Under the pieces are notes generated by a model that was given only the letters and a program-made list of their open reading frames with translations, was not told the origin of the DNA and made no database searches. From assembly GCA_944390045.1 (NCBI GenBank), contig CALXOO010000021.1, positions 1 through 38,385 of the forward strand: 38,385 nt of DNA, in the 5' to 3' direction. This document shows, piece by piece, positions 15,770 through 25,937 of the stretch. The position numbers and the translations under genes are program-made. Position 1 is the stretch's first letter, and every line of letters starts with the position of its first letter. This DNA is from an uncultured Spirochaetales bacterium. Its GTDB lineage: Bacteria; Spirochaetota; Spirochaetia; Sphaerochaetales; Sphaerochaetaceae.

Positions 15770-17113
15770 ATGACCTATCTGGCAATGGACATAGGAGCCT
15801 CCAGCGGCAAGCTGGTGAGGGCGGAGCTGACGGAAGGAAGGATCTCGACATCGGTCGTGCACCGCTTCCAGAACAATCTCATCCGCACCGGCGGACACCT
15901 GTGCTGGGATATCGAGCACCTGTATGATGAACTTGTTGCCGGACTTGAGAAGGCCGGTCCGGCAGACTATGTCACGATAGACACCTGGGCCGTTGACTTC
16001 GTCCTGCTTGACAGCAGGGGACAGCTGCTTACTCCCGCAGTCTCGTACCGTGACAACCGCACGGACAACGTAAGCTGTCCGGTGACCAGGGAGGAACTGT
16101 ACGCAAGGACAGGAATCCAGTACCAGAAATTCAACACGATATATCAGCTGCTCGCACTCAGGAAAGAGAATCCCGGAGTACTTGAGAAGGCTGAGGATCT
16201 TCTTTTCATACCTGACTACCTTGCCTGGAGACTCACCGGAGAAAAGGTACAGGAATACACGAACGCGACCACAAGTGGCCTCGTGAAGGCCGGAACGGAC
16301 GAGTGGGACTACGATCTTATTGACAGCCTCGGACTGCCCAGACGTCTTTTCAGGAGGATGACGAAGTGCGGGAAGGTGCTTGGCAAGGTGAGTCAGTGCG
16401 GCGCCAGTTTCATTCTCGCACCCACTCACGATACGGCCTGCGCGGTGCTCGCCTCCCCCGCCGGTCCTGATTCCCTCTTCCTCTCTTCCGGCACCTGGTC
16501 CCTGATCGGCTGTGTGAACGACAGTGCGGTCACGACCCGCAAGGCCATGGAATACAACCTCACCAACGAAGGTGCATGGGACGGCAGGATAAGGCTGCTC
16601 AAGAACATCATGGGCACATGGATGCTCCAGTGCATAAGGAAGGAAGCCGGAGACATCAGCTTCGATGAGATGTGCAAGGAGGCCCAGAACAGCCGTCTTC
16701 CTGGCATTGTCGATGCGATGGACAGCCGCTTCCTGTCACCTTCATCGATGTCGGATGAAGTCTGCGCGGCACTTGAGGAGGCAGGCCGGGAGCGGCCCGC
16801 CGGAATCGGGGAGCTTGCCAATGTCGTATACAACTCACTTGCCATGGCCTATGCAAAGGCGGCAGAACAGATCAGTGAGGTCACGGGGCGCAGGTTCACT
16901 CATCTTGCTGTTGTGGGAGGCGGCTGCAAAGACGCTTACCTCAACACGCTTGCGAAGAAGTACACAGGGCTTGAGGTCACGGCAGGCCCAGTTGAGGGAA
17001 GCGCGGTGGGAAGCATACTCTGCGCAATGATAAACACGGGCGAGATCAGGAAGGAGTATGTGCCGGCAATACTGGCCGCCTCATTCGACATCGCCACAGT
17101 CCAGGAGGAATGA
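15770..17113 (+). CDS. rhaB: Rhamnulokinase
   Basis: Phosphorylates L-rhamnulose at C1. The 447-aa protein is an FGGY-family kinase: N-terminal phosphate loop MDIGASSGKLVRAEL, GGHLCWDIEHLYDE, the catalytic-Asp segment TIDTWAVDF, and the C-terminal nucleotide-binding parts DTACAVLASPAG, SSGTWSLIG and VVGGGCKDAYLN. The ATG giving MTYLAMDIG is chosen over a frame extending 17 codons upstream because the family starts right at the phosphate loop. Its stop overlaps the rhaA start, so rhaB-rhaA-rhaD form one transcription unit. Confidence 0.95.
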   Translation: MTYLAMDIGASSGKLVRAELTEGRISTSVVHRFQNNLIRTGGHLCWDIEHLYDELVAGLEKAGPADYVTIDTWAVDFVLLDSRGQLLTPAVSYRDNRTDNVSCPVTREELYARTGIQYQKFNTIYQLLALRKENPGVLEKAEDLLFIPDYLAWRLTGEKVQEYTNATTSGLVKAGTDEWDYDLIDSLGLPRRLFRRMTKCGKVLGKVSQCGASFILAPTHDTACAVLASPAGPDSLFLSSGTWSLIGCVNDSAVTTRKAMEYNLTNEGAWDGRIRLLKNIMGTWMLQCIRKEAGDISFDEMCKEAQNSRLPGIVDAMDSRFLSPSSMSDEVCAALEEAGRERPAGIGELANVVYNSLAMAYAKAAEQISEVTGRRFTHLAVVGGGCKDAYLNTLAKKYTGLEVTAGPVEGSAVGSILCAMINTGEIRKEYVPAILAASFDIATVQEE

Positions 17114-18348
17114 TGTACAGCGAAGCGAGAGAAGTATATGCAAAGTACGGCATAGACACCGAGAAAGTGCTGGAAACAGTTGCAAAGGTGCCTGTCAGCA
17201 TCAACTGCTGGCAGGGTGATGATGTGATCGGCTTCGAGAAGAACGCCAGAGCGCTCTCAGGCGGAATCCAGACAACTGGGGACTACCCCGGACGTGCCCG
17301 CACGCCGCAGGAACTCATGGACGACTTCACCTTTGCCTCATCACTGATTCCCGGAGCCAAGCGGCTCAACCTTCATGCCAGCTATCTTGTCACAGACAAG
17401 CCGAAAGACCGCAATGAGATTGAGCCTGAGGATTACAGGGTCTGGATTGACTATGCAAAGGAACATGGACTGGGACTGGACTTCAACCCGACCTGTTTCT
17501 CGCATCCGATGGTGGTCAACAATCTCACGCTCTCCAGCCCGCACAGGGAAGTCAGGGACTTCTGGGTGGAGCATTGCAGGAGGTCCAGACGGGTCGCCGC
17601 AGCCTTTGCCAGGGAACTCGGAACATACAGTGTGTGCAATCTGTGGATTCCTGACGGTTTCAAGGACACGCCGGCTGACCGGCTTACGCCGAGGCTGCGC
17701 CTGAGAGACTGCCTTGATGAGATCTTCAGCGAAAAGCTGGACGGCGTCGTGGACAGTGTGGAGAGCAAAGTCTTCGGCATCGGCGTGGAATCCTTCACAG
17801 TCGGCTCGAATGAGTTCTATCTGGGCTATGCCAGCAGCCACAAAGGTGTCTACCAGCTTCTGGACAGCGGCCACTACCACCCCACCGAAGTCATCTCAGA
17901 GAAGATATCAGCCCTGCTGTGCACCTTTGACAGGATCCCGCTGCATGTGACGCGCTCAGTCAGATGGGACAGCGACCATGTGGTCAGACTGGACGATGAA
18001 CTGAAGGAGATCGCGAAGGAAATCGTGCGCAATGATGCCCTGGACAAAGTGCTTGTCGGTCTCGATTTCTTCGATGCATCAATCAACAGGATAGTGGCCT
18101 GGGTCGTCGGTACGCGCAACATGAAGAAAGCCCTGCTGATGGCCATGCTGGAAGACAACGCCTCCATGAAGGCGGACCAGGAGAACGAGAACTACACAAG
18201 ACTTTTCGCATACAGTGAGCAGATGAAGAACCTGCCCTGGCAGGAGGTCTGGAACGAATGGCTCAGGCGTGAGGGCCTGGAGTCGGGAACCGGCTGGTTC
18301 GATGAAGTGATGAAATATGAGAAGGAGGTCCTCCTGAAGAGGAATTGA
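17110..18348 (+). CDS. rhaA: L-rhamnose isomerase
   Basis: Converts L-rhamnose to L-rhamnulose, with a divalent metal in a TIM barrel. The 412-aa length is close to the E. coli enzyme (419 aa). Conserved blocks: VSINCWQGDDV, RLNLHASYL, LGLDFNPTCFSHP, CNLWIPDGFKD, SFTVGSNEFYLGYA and the metal-ligand stretch LDSGHYHPTE. Two ATGs are adjacent (17110 and 17113); AGGAGG at 17103-17108 is 1 or 4 bases away, so the second is slightly favoured and would shorten the protein by one residue. Coupled to rhaB by a 4-base overlap. Confidence 0.96.
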   Translation: MMYSEAREVYAKYGIDTEKVLETVAKVPVSINCWQGDDVIGFEKNARALSGGIQTTGDYPGRARTPQELMDDFTFASSLIPGAKRLNLHASYLVTDKPKDRNEIEPEDYRVWIDYAKEHGLGLDFNPTCFSHPMVVNNLTLSSPHREVRDFWVEHCRRSRRVAAAFARELGTYSVCNLWIPDGFKDTPADRLTPRLRLRDCLDEIFSEKLDGVVDSVESKVFGIGVESFTVGSNEFYLGYASSHKGVYQLLDSGHYHPTEVISEKISALLCTFDRIPLHVTRSVRWDSDHVVRLDDELKEIAKEIVRNDALDKVLVGLDFFDASINRIVAWVVGTRNMKKALLMAMLEDNASMKADQENENYTRLFAYSEQMKNLPWQEVWNEWLRREGLESGTGWFDEVMKYEKEVLLKRN

Positions 18349-18351
18349 GTT

Positions 18352-19152
18352 ATGCAGAAGGTTCTGGAAGACTACATAAGAATGTGCTATGACGGCTTCC
18401 TTCAGGGCTGGCATGAGCGCAACGGGGGAAATCTCACATACAGGATGAGACCTGAGGAAGTCGAGGACTGCAGGAGCCTGTTCTCACAGTCACGGCATAT
18501 GGAGCTCCCTGTGGACGTGTCAGCCCTTGCCGGTGAGTATTTCATCTCCACGGGATCTGGCCGCTTCATGAGGAATGTTCCGCTGGCCCCGCAGGAGAAT
18601 ATCGGAATAATCCGCATTGACGATGATGGCAGGGGCTACGAGATTCTCTGGGGGCTTGAGAATGGGGCAAGACCCACAAGCGAGCTGCCGAGCCATCTCA
18701 TGAACCACATCGCACGCATACAGGTGACAGATGGACGCTGCCATGTGATATACCATGCACATCCCGCCAACATAACGGCGTTGAGTTATACAATCGAGCC
18801 GGATGCCAGGGTGCTCTCACGCATTCTGTGGCAGAGTGAGACCGAGTGTGCAGTCGTCTTTCCCGAGGGGGTGGGAATACTCGACTGGATGATACCGGGC
18901 GGAACTGACATCGCTGTTGAGACCAGCAGACTGATCAGGACATACCCGGCTGTGGTCTGGGCATTCCATGGAATCTTCGGTTCAGGTGAGACGTTTGATG
19001 AAACATTCGGACTTGTCCACACAATCGAGAAGGCGGCCGAGATCTATCTCAAGGCAAAGGGAGCGGGAATAATCAGGACTATCAGCGATGAACAGCTGAG
19101 AATCCTGGCAAAGGCCTTTGGGGTGCATATCAACGAGGACTTTCTCTCCTGA
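18352..19152 (+). CDS. rhaD: Rhamnulose-1-phosphate aldolase
   Basis: Zinc-dependent class II aldolase that splits rhamnulose 1-phosphate into DHAP and L-lactaldehyde. In the 266-aa protein Glu111 (TSELPSH), His135 and His137 (HAHPAN) and His206 (FHGIFG) correspond to catalytic Glu117 and zinc ligands His141, His143 and His212 of E. coli RhaD, all with the same offset of six. The gene starts 3 bases after rhaA and is followed by a strong terminator. The lactaldehyde reductase/dehydrogenase for the product is not in the window. Confidence 0.95.
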   Translation: MQKVLEDYIRMCYDGFLQGWHERNGGNLTYRMRPEEVEDCRSLFSQSRHMELPVDVSALAGEYFISTGSGRFMRNVPLAPQENIGIIRIDDDGRGYEILWGLENGARPTSELPSHLMNHIARIQVTDGRCHVIYHAHPANITALSYTIEPDARVLSRILWQSETECAVVFPEGVGILDWMIPGGTDIAVETSRLIRTYPAVVWAFHGIFGSGETFDETFGLVHTIEKAAEIYLKAKGAGIIRTISDEQLRILAKAFGVHINEDFLS

Positions 19153-19173
19153 GAAGCAAAAGAGAAGGAAGCC

Positions 19174-19214
19174 GGGGCCGCTGCATTGAGTGAGATGCAC
19201 GGCCCCATTGTTTT
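19174..19214 (+). terminator. Rho-independent terminator of rhaBAD
   Basis: GGGGCCG (19174-19180) pairs with CGGCCCC (19200-19206); an inner TGCAT/ATGCA pairing lengthens the stem. TTGTTTT follows. It is 21 bases after the rhaD stop. Confidence 0.85.
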
Positions 19215-19255
19215 ATCCTATCGCCCTTCACGCTTATTTCCGGCGGGCATCAGCC

Positions 19256-20431
19256 TCAGGCCCTGCCCTTTCCTGCTGTCATGAACTTTATCACCATAAG
19301 GACAAGCATTATGACAAGGGCGAACAGAATGAGGCTTATCGCCAGAGCCAGTCCGGCGGCTTCGGCGACGGCACCTATGATCATCGGCATGATGATGCCC
19401 CCGATGGTCGCGACGGCAATGCAGGTTCCGGTCGCCACAGTAGACGAGTTGTACTTGCCGGGCATTGTGGACAGGGTTGTGGGATATATTCCGCTCATCG
19501 AGAGACCGACTCCGAGGACACCGGTCACTGCAAGGGCAGGCGTTCCTGAAAAGACCATGAGACAGAAGAATGCGGTCATCACGCAGCCCAGAATGAGAAT
19601 AAGAGTGGACTTGTTCATCCTGTTTGACAGGCTTGCACAGACCAGCCGGCCTGTAAGTATCATGATCCAGAGCAGGGACTGGACAGACGGAGCCAAGGAG
19701 GCCGGTATCATTCCCGTATCCTTGAAATAGGTGACCAGCCAGCCGGTCAGAGAAGCCTCGGCGCAGAGATAGAAGAACATTATCATTGTGTTCAGCCAGA
19801 AGGCCCCGTCCCTGAGGAAGGCCCGCTCTCCCTTGTCCGTGACCTTTCCGCCCTTCCTGTTCTCAAGCGATGATGAACCAAGCAGAATGAGGGCTGTCAG
19901 CATCAGTGCAGATATGATCCAGCAGGGCCATTTCCACCTCGGATCACCGACTGCCATCGCGATCAGAGGGGAGACGAATGCGCCTACAGCAAAGCAGGCA
20001 TGAAGCAGGTTGAGCCCTCCTGCCTTGTTCGCCGTGGTCTGCCCTACCACCACGTTTGTCATATTGGACAGTGTTCCGCGGCCCATTCCAGTGAGGGCAA
20101 AGGCAAACATCAGATAGAAGGGATTTCCATAGAGAGTCATCAGTACAAGTCCCAGAATAATTCCGGAGGCACCTATCAGTGTGCTTTTCTTCCGGCCGAT
20201 AGCAAATGGAAGGAAGCCGGCAAGATAGACCGCAAGCAGGTTTCCGATCTGGTGAAAGCTCAGCAGCGAGCCCTGGACCGAATAGCTGAGCTGATACTCT
20301 GCGGACAGACTTGGCAGTATGGCACCAAGAACGGTGCTCATCATTCCTGAGACAAGGAATGCGAAGTAAGTGTAATAAAGCAGCGGGGCATCTTCCCTTC
20401 TGACACCAAGGAACCTTTCGACAAAAGACAT
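19256..20431 (-). CDS. Major facilitator superfamily transporter, substrate unknown
   Basis: A 391-aa membrane protein with about 12 hydrophobic segments and the usual charged cytoplasmic loop near residue 80 (GRKKST) and again mid-protein (SNRMNKST). LNLLHACFAVGAFVSPL around residues 140-157 recalls the sugar-proton symporters of the FucP-like group, so a sugar substrate is plausible. It faces the rhaBAD operon across a terminator and lies just beyond the rpsG terminator, so it is likely expressed on its own. Rhamnose import is an attractive guess, given that no other transporter is near, but unproven. GGAGG lies about 10 bases before the ATG. Confidence 0.83.
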   Translation of the reverse strand: MSFVERFLGVRREDAPLLYYTYFAFLVSGMMSTVLGAILPSLSAEYQLSYSVQGSLLSFHQIGNLLAVYLAGFLPFAIGRKKSTLIGASGIILGLVLMTLYGNPFYLMFAFALTGMGRGTLSNMTNVVVGQTTANKAGGLNLLHACFAVGAFVSPLIAMAVGDPRWKWPCWIISALMLTALILLGSSSLENRKGGKVTDKGERAFLRDGAFWLNTMIMFFYLCAEASLTGWLVTYFKDTGMIPASLAPSVQSLLWIMILTGRLVCASLSNRMNKSTLILILGCVMTAFFCLMVFSGTPALAVTGVLGVGLSMSGIYPTTLSTMPGKYNSSTVATGTCIAVATIGGIIMPMIIGAVAEAAGLALAISLILFALVIMLVLMVIKFMTAGKGRA

Positions 20432-20493
20432 TGGGGCTTTTCCTCCAGAAAGCCACTATAGCCGATAGCAACCTCAAAGAAAAGATAAGAATG

Positions 20494-20521
20494 AAAAAAA
20501 GGCAGCCCCGGCGGGACTGCC
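20494..20521 (-). terminator. Rho-independent terminator after rpsG
   Basis: On the minus strand GGCAGTCCC (20513-20521) pairs with GGGGCTGCC (20501-20509) around a short loop and is followed by seven T (20494-20500). It closes the long ribosomal/RNA-polymerase operon, leaving the MFS gene outside. Confidence 0.9.
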
Positions 20522-20543
20522 TTCATGCAGGTGTTCACAAATT

Positions 20544-21014
<471 letters not shown>

Positions 21015-21029
21015 CTACACCCTCCTCGA

Positions 21030-21404
21030 TCAGGCCTTTGGCTTCTTGGCTCCGTACTTGGAGCGGCTTCTCTTCCTGTCGGCAACGCCGAGGGTATCCT
21101 TGCTGCCGCGGATGATGTGGTAGCGGACACCAGGAAGGTCCTTGACCCTGCCACCGCGGACCAGGACAACAGAGTGCTCCTGGAGGTTGTGGCCAATACC
21201 GGGAATGTAGGCTGTGACCTCTATTCCATTGGACAGACGTACACGGGCGACCTTTCTGAGAGCCGAGTTAGGCTTCTTCGGGGTCACTGTCATGACTCTT
21301 GTGCAGGTTCCCCTCTTCTGGGGGCAACCTTCAAGTGCAGGACTCTTTGTCTTGTTCTTGGCACTGGTCCTGCCCTTTCTTACCAGCTGATTAATTGTAG
21401 GCAT
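21030..21404 (-). CDS. rpsL: 30S ribosomal protein S12
   Basis: Decoding-centre protein. The start giving [12 protein letters not shown] (124 aa) is the family standard; an in-frame ATG four codons earlier exists. [15 protein letters not shown] and [12 protein letters not shown] keep the lysines (E. coli Lys42/43 and Lys88) whose change gives streptomycin resistance, so no resistance allele is seen. It lies 134 bases after rpoC, with a GC-rich hairpin in the gap. Confidence 0.98.
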   Translation of the reverse strand: MPTINQLVRKGRTSAKNKTKSPALEGCPQKRGTCTRVMTVTPKKPNSALRKVARVRLSNGIEVTAYIPGIGHNLQEHSVVLVRGGRVKDLPGVRYHIIRGSKDTLGVADRKRSRSKYGAKKPKA

Positions 21405-21462
21405 CTTTCGATACACTCCATTTCTTTTTCACCCACCCAGCCTCACATTCCGGATGGATATT

Positions 21463-21480
21463 GCGCCGCACAGGCGGCGC
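21463..21480 (-). other. GC-rich hairpin between rpoC and rpsL
   Basis: A perfect 7-bp stem GCGCCGC/GCGGCGC with a 4-base loop. On the minus strand it is followed by AATATCC and no T-run, so it is more likely an RNA processing or stability element than a terminator. Confidence 0.5.
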
Positions 21481-21538
21481 ATCTATCGAATTCCATGGTC
21501 AGCATGAGACCTCTGCGCCGGAGACGTCACCAACAGGC

Positions 21539-24500
21539 TCAGTCCTCGTCTGACATGTCACCACCGATATCCTCGATGGTGTCATCCGCATAGTCTCCCA
21601 CGGTTTTCATTCCTGCAAGCTCTTCAGTGTCGAAGTCTTCCTCCTCAGCCTCCTGAGCGGCCTTGCGCTCGGCCTTGATTCTGTCGACCTGTCTCTGAAG
21701 CTCCTCAAGCTGTGCGGGATCAAGCTGAATGTTCCGGTACTTCTTCATTCCCGTTCCTGCGGGAATGAGGTGTCCGATGATGACATTCTCCTTGAGGCCC
21801 CTAAGCTCATCCTTACTACCAGCAATTGCTGCGTTTGTCAAGACCTTTGTAGTCTCCTGGAAGGAAGCTGCGGAGATGAAGGAGTCAATTGACAGGGAGG
21901 CTCTTGTGATGCCGAGCAGAAGCGGCCTTGCCACGGCCGGCTGTCCGCCTTCCCTGATGACTCTTTCGTTCTCAGCCTGGAACTTGAACTTGTCAACCTG
22001 CTGCTGATAGATGAAGTTGGTGTCTCCGACCTGCACGATCTGGACCTTCCTCAGCATTTGCCTGATGATGATGCCCAGGTGCTTGTCGTTGATATCAACG
22101 CCCTGCATCCTGTAGACCTGCTGGACCTCGTCCACGAGGAAGGTCTGCAGCGCATTCTCTCCGAGTATGGTGAGAATGTCATGCGGATCCTTGCTTCCGT
22201 CGCAAAGAGGCTCGGCAGCCTGTACGACCTCGTCATCACGGACCAGAAGGTTGGAAGACAGCGGCACTGAGTGCTTGTACCTCTTTCCGAAAGCATCCTC
22301 GATCTCGATGATCCTCTTGCTCTTGACGACAGCGCCGATGTGGACAGTACCGGAGACCTGGGCCAGGACCGCGGGATCCTTCGGTGTCCTCGCCTCGAAG
22401 AGCTCTCCGACACGGGGAAGACCACCTGTGATATCCTTCGTCTTCTGGCTGGCCTTTGACAGTTTTGCCAGCACGGTTCCGATTCCGACATTGTCGAACT
22501 CAGAGACCTGTATGTAGGCACCGCCGGGAAGCAGATAGGTGAACTCCTGACCGTCAGGTGTCTGAATGACGATTCTCGGCTGGAGGTTCTCCAGATTGTG
22601 CTCCGTGATCTTCCTCTCGATGTTGCCCGTATCCTCGTTGACCTCGTTGATGAGCGTGCTGCCCTCCTTGATGTCAGCGAAGAGCACCTTGCCGGAATGC
22701 TCTGCGATGATAGGCTCGCTGAAGGGATCGAACTCAACGACACTCTTTCCGGACTCGACGATCTGATAGGGCTCGACACACAGTTCGCTGCCGGGAGCGA
22801 CACGGTGCTCGACGGCCTTCGCCACAATGAAGGTCCTTCCGTCCAGACTTGTCAGGAAGCCGTTGAATGCGCTGGTGCACACGACACCGTCCTTGACGTA
22901 GATGTCACTGCCCTTGGCAACGGGCGAGAGCGTGAGCCTGCCCTCCTCGAAACTCGTCTCACGGGCCGTAAGCTCATCGAACATTCCAGTCAGCTCGACA
23001 AGTACACGGTAGACATTGACCACACCCTTTCTCGGGAAGACCAGGCGGCCGTCGCTTTCTCTCTTGACGTAATTGCTGCTGATGTCACCGATGATGACCA
23101 TGTGGTCAAATGTGAGCGCATTTGCCTCGCTGGAAGCAGTTGCAGTACCACCGACATGGAAAGTCCTCATCGTCAGCTGTGTTCCGGGCTGTCCGATTGA
23201 CTGTGCAGCGATTGTTCCGACAGCCTCACCGATCTCAACGGGCTTGTTGTTGGCGAGGTTCCTGCCGTAGCACTTCGCACAGACACCGTACTGAGCCTCA
23301 CAGGTCAGCACCGTTCTGAGATAGACAGACTCGATTCCGGCATCCTCAATGGCCTTTGCCGTATTCTCGTCAATCTCCTCATTGGCCCTGGCAAGCACGA
23401 CAGGTTTTCCATCCACATCCTTGAGGAAGGGATGCACGACATCATCAACCGGGCAGCGTCCGACGATTCTGTCTGCAAGGTGCTCGACGATCTCGTCTCC
23501 ATCCTTGATCGCACTTCTCCAGATACCGTTGATGGTATGGCAGTCATCGATGTTGACGACAACGTCCTGGCTGATGTCGACAAGCCTTCTGGTCAGGTAG
23601 CCGGCCTCAGCAGTCTTGAGGGCTGTATCGGAAAGTCCCTTTCTCGCGCCGTTTGTCGAGATGAAGAACTCGATGATGCTCAGGCCCTCCTTGAAGTTTG
23701 ACTTGATCGGGAACTCGATGATATCACCGCTGGGGCGGGCCATAAGGCCGCGCATGGCACCCAGCTGCCTGATCTGGGTCCTGCTTCCGCGGGCACCGGA
23801 TACAGCCATCAGATAGAGCGGATTGAAGCCGTTCTGGCTCTTCTCCAGCTGGTTCATCAGGTCGTCAGTCAGCTGGTCATTCGTGCTGGACCACAGTCCG
23901 ATGATCCTGTTGTATCTCTCCTCCTGAGTGATCTGGCCGCTCCTGTACTGGGCCAGGATCTGGCTCTGCTCCTCATTGGCCTTCTCGACAAGGCCGGCCT
24001 TCGTGCCGGGGATGATCATGTCAGACAGACCGATGGTCGCACCGAAGAGCGTCGCATACTTGTATCCGACATCCTTGATGGAATCCAAGAGCTTGATGGC
24101 GATAGAGGCCTTGTTGTCCCTGATCGTCTCACCGATGACCTTCTTCAGCTGCTTGTCGCCAAGCACATAGTTCTGGAAGGGAACACCCTCGGGAAGGGAT
24201 GCGTTGAAGATGATCCTTCCGGGAGTCGTGTCGAACCAGGTCCTGCCGTCGGCAGTGGTCTTGGATCCGTCTTCGGAGACAATCACAAGACCATCCTTGA
24301 AGCGGAAGTGGATCTGTGCGTTGTAGCTGACGGCACCGGCATCGATTGCGACCTCGATCTCGTCAAGCGAGTTGTAATAGTGTCCCTCTCCGTGAGCATT
24401 GTCCATCTTCTTCGTCAGATAGAAGATTCCGAGGACCATATCCTGGGAAGGATAGACAATAGGCTTTCCGTTTGCCGGATCCAGCAGGTTTGTGGCTGAG

Positions 24501-25924
24501 AGCATGAGCGTCCAGCACTCCAGCTGGGCGGCCTGTGTCAGAGGAACGTGGATGGCCATCTGATCACCGTCAAAGTCAGCATTGAACGCATGGCAGACAA
24601 GCGGATGGAGCTTGAGGGCCTTGCCGTCGACGAGCACGGGCTCGAAAGCCTGAATGCCGAGGCGGTGCAGCGTAGGTGCGCGGTTGAGCATGACGGGATG
24701 CTCCTTGACGACCTCGTCAAGGATGGCCCATACCTCGGGCGTCTCCTGCTCGACCAGAGTCTTCGCCCTCTTCACATTAAGAGCGACGTCCTTCTGGACC
24801 AGCTTGCGCATGATGAAGGGCTTGAAAAGCTCAAGGGCCATCTTTGAGGGAACACCGCACTGGTAGATCTTCAGCTCAGGTCCGACAACGATTACAGAGC
24901 GGCCGGAATAGTCGACACGCTTTCCGAGAAGGTTCTGGCGGAAGCGTCCCTGCTTGCCCTTGAGCAGGTCGCTGAGACTCTTGAGAGGCCTGTTGGAGGC
25001 TCCCTTGACCACCCTCTTCCTCTTGGAGTTGTCAAAGAGTGCGTCGACGGCTTCTTGGAGCATCCTCTTCTCATTGCGGATGATGATGTCAGGCGCATGG
25101 AGGCTGATCAGCCTCTGCAGGCGGTTGTTCCTGTTGATGACGCGTCTGTAAAGGTCGTTGAGATCGCTGGTTGCGAAACGGCCACCATCCAGCTGGACCA
25201 TGGGCCTGAGGTCTGGAGGAATGACAGGAATGACCGTGAGGATCATCCACTCCGGCCTGTTGCCGCTGTCGCGGAAATCCTCGCAGACCTTGATTCTCTT
25301 CAGGAGCCTGGCGTCCTTGGTGTCCTTCTTCTGCCTCATCTGCTCCCTGAGCTGGGCTGAGAGCTCATCAAGATCGAGCTGCGAGAGCAGGACACGGATG
25401 GCCTCAGCGCCCATTCCGGCCTTGAAGGCATCCTCACCATACTGGTCGACAGCCTCGATGTACTGCTCTTCAGTCAGCAGCTGCTTGAGCTTGAGGTCAG
25501 TCTCACCGGGGTCCGTGACAACATACTTCTCGTAATAGAGAATGGACTGGAGGTTGGTCCTGCTGATATCAAGCAGCAGGGACATGCGGGAAGGCACGCT
25601 CCTGTAGTACCAGATATGTGAGACCGGGCTAGCGAGCGTGATGTGGCCCATCCTCTCACGGCGGACCTTTGTGCTGGTCACCTCGACGCCGCAGCGGTCG
25701 CAGACCATGCCCTTGTAGCGGATCGACTTGAACTTTCCGCAGTAGCACTCCCATTCCTTGGTGGTTCCGAAGATCCTCTCACAGAAGAGTCCGTCCTTCT
25801 CCGGACGGAGGGTCCTGTAGTTTATGGTCTCGGGCTTCTTGACCTCGCCGTATGACCAGGCGAGGATCTGCTCAGGAGAAGCCAGCCTGATGCGAATACT
25901 GTCAAAATCCTGAATCTCTCTCAT
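21539..25924 (-). CDS. rpoC: DNA-directed RNA polymerase subunit beta'
   Basis: Largest core polymerase subunit, 1461 aa from the ATG giving [19 protein letters not shown]; the 30 codons open upstream lie across the rpoB end and are not RpoC-like. The catalytic Mg2+ loop NADFDGD is at residues 448-454. The first zinc site is [20 protein letters not shown] and the second is split between a Cys in VLTCE and GVCAKCYG. The C-terminal ~40 residues form an acidic tail rich in Glu and Asp. It starts 13 bases after rpoB. Confidence 0.98.
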   Translation of the reverse strand: MREIQDFDSIRIRLASPEQILAWSYGEVKKPETINYRTLRPEKDGLFCERIFGTTKEWECYCGKFKSIRYKGMVCDRCGVEVTSTKVRRERMGHITLASPVSHIWYYRSVPSRMSLLLDISRTNLQSILYYEKYVVTDPGETDLKLKQLLTEEQYIEAVDQYGEDAFKAGMGAEAIRVLLSQLDLDELSAQLREQMRQKKDTKDARLLKRIKVCEDFRDSGNRPEWMILTVIPVIPPDLRPMVQLDGGRFATSDLNDLYRRVINRNNRLQRLISLHAPDIIIRNEKRMLQEAVDALFDNSKRKRVVKGASNRPLKSLSDLLKGKQGRFRQNLLGKRVDYSGRSVIVVGPELKIYQCGVPSKMALELFKPFIMRKLVQKDVALNVKRAKTLVEQETPEVWAILDEVVKEHPVMLNRAPTLHRLGIQAFEPVLVDGKALKLHPLVCHAFNADFDGDQMAIHVPLTQAAQLECWTLMLSATNLLDPANGKPIVYPSQDMVLGIFYLTKKMDNAHGEGHYYNSLDEIEVAIDAGAVSYNAQIHFRFKDGLVIVSEDGSKTTADGRTWFDTTPGRIIFNASLPEGVPFQNYVLGDKQLKKVIGETIRDNKASIAIKLLDSIKDVGYKYATLFGATIGLSDMIIPGTKAGLVEKANEEQSQILAQYRSGQITQEERYNRIIGLWSSTNDQLTDDLMNQLEKSQNGFNPLYLMAVSGARGSRTQIRQLGAMRGLMARPSGDIIEFPIKSNFKEGLSIIEFFISTNGARKGLSDTALKTAEAGYLTRRLVDISQDVVVNIDDCHTINGIWRSAIKDGDEIVEHLADRIVGRCPVDDVVHPFLKDVDGKPVVLARANEEIDENTAKAIEDAGIESVYLRTVLTCEAQYGVCAKCYGRNLANNKPVEIGEAVGTIAAQSIGQPGTQLTMRTFHVGGTATASSEANALTFDHMVIIGDISSNYVKRESDGRLVFPRKGVVNVYRVLVELTGMFDELTARETSFEEGRLTLSPVAKGSDIYVKDGVVCTSAFNGFLTSLDGRTFIVAKAVEHRVAPGSELCVEPYQIVESGKSVVEFDPFSEPIIAEHSGKVLFADIKEGSTLINEVNEDTGNIERKITEHNLENLQPRIVIQTPDGQEFTYLLPGGAYIQVSEFDNVGIGTVLAKLSKASQKTKDITGGLPRVGELFEARTPKDPAVLAQVSGTVHIGAVVKSKRIIEIEDAFGKRYKHSVPLSSNLLVRDDEVVQAAEPLCDGSKDPHDILTILGENALQTFLVDEVQQVYRMQGVDINDKHLGIIIRQMLRKVQIVQVGDTNFIYQQQVDKFKFQAENERVIREGGQPAVARPLLLGITRASLSIDSFISAASFQETTKVLTNAAIAGSKDELRGLKENVIIGHLIPAGTGMKKYRNIQLDPAQLEELQRQVDRIKAERKAAQEAEEEDFDTEELAGMKTVGDYADDTIEDIGGDMSDED

Positions 25925-25937
25925 TGCCTTGTTCTCC

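Noticed and set aside
15731..16429. Minus-strand frame (232 aa) opposite rhaB
   Set aside because: Shadow of rhaB, which has clear kinase motifs; no upstream signals on the minus strand.
22051..22827. Second minus-strand frame (258 aa) inside rpoC
   Set aside because: Ser/Arg-rich, no motif, entirely within rpoC in another frame.
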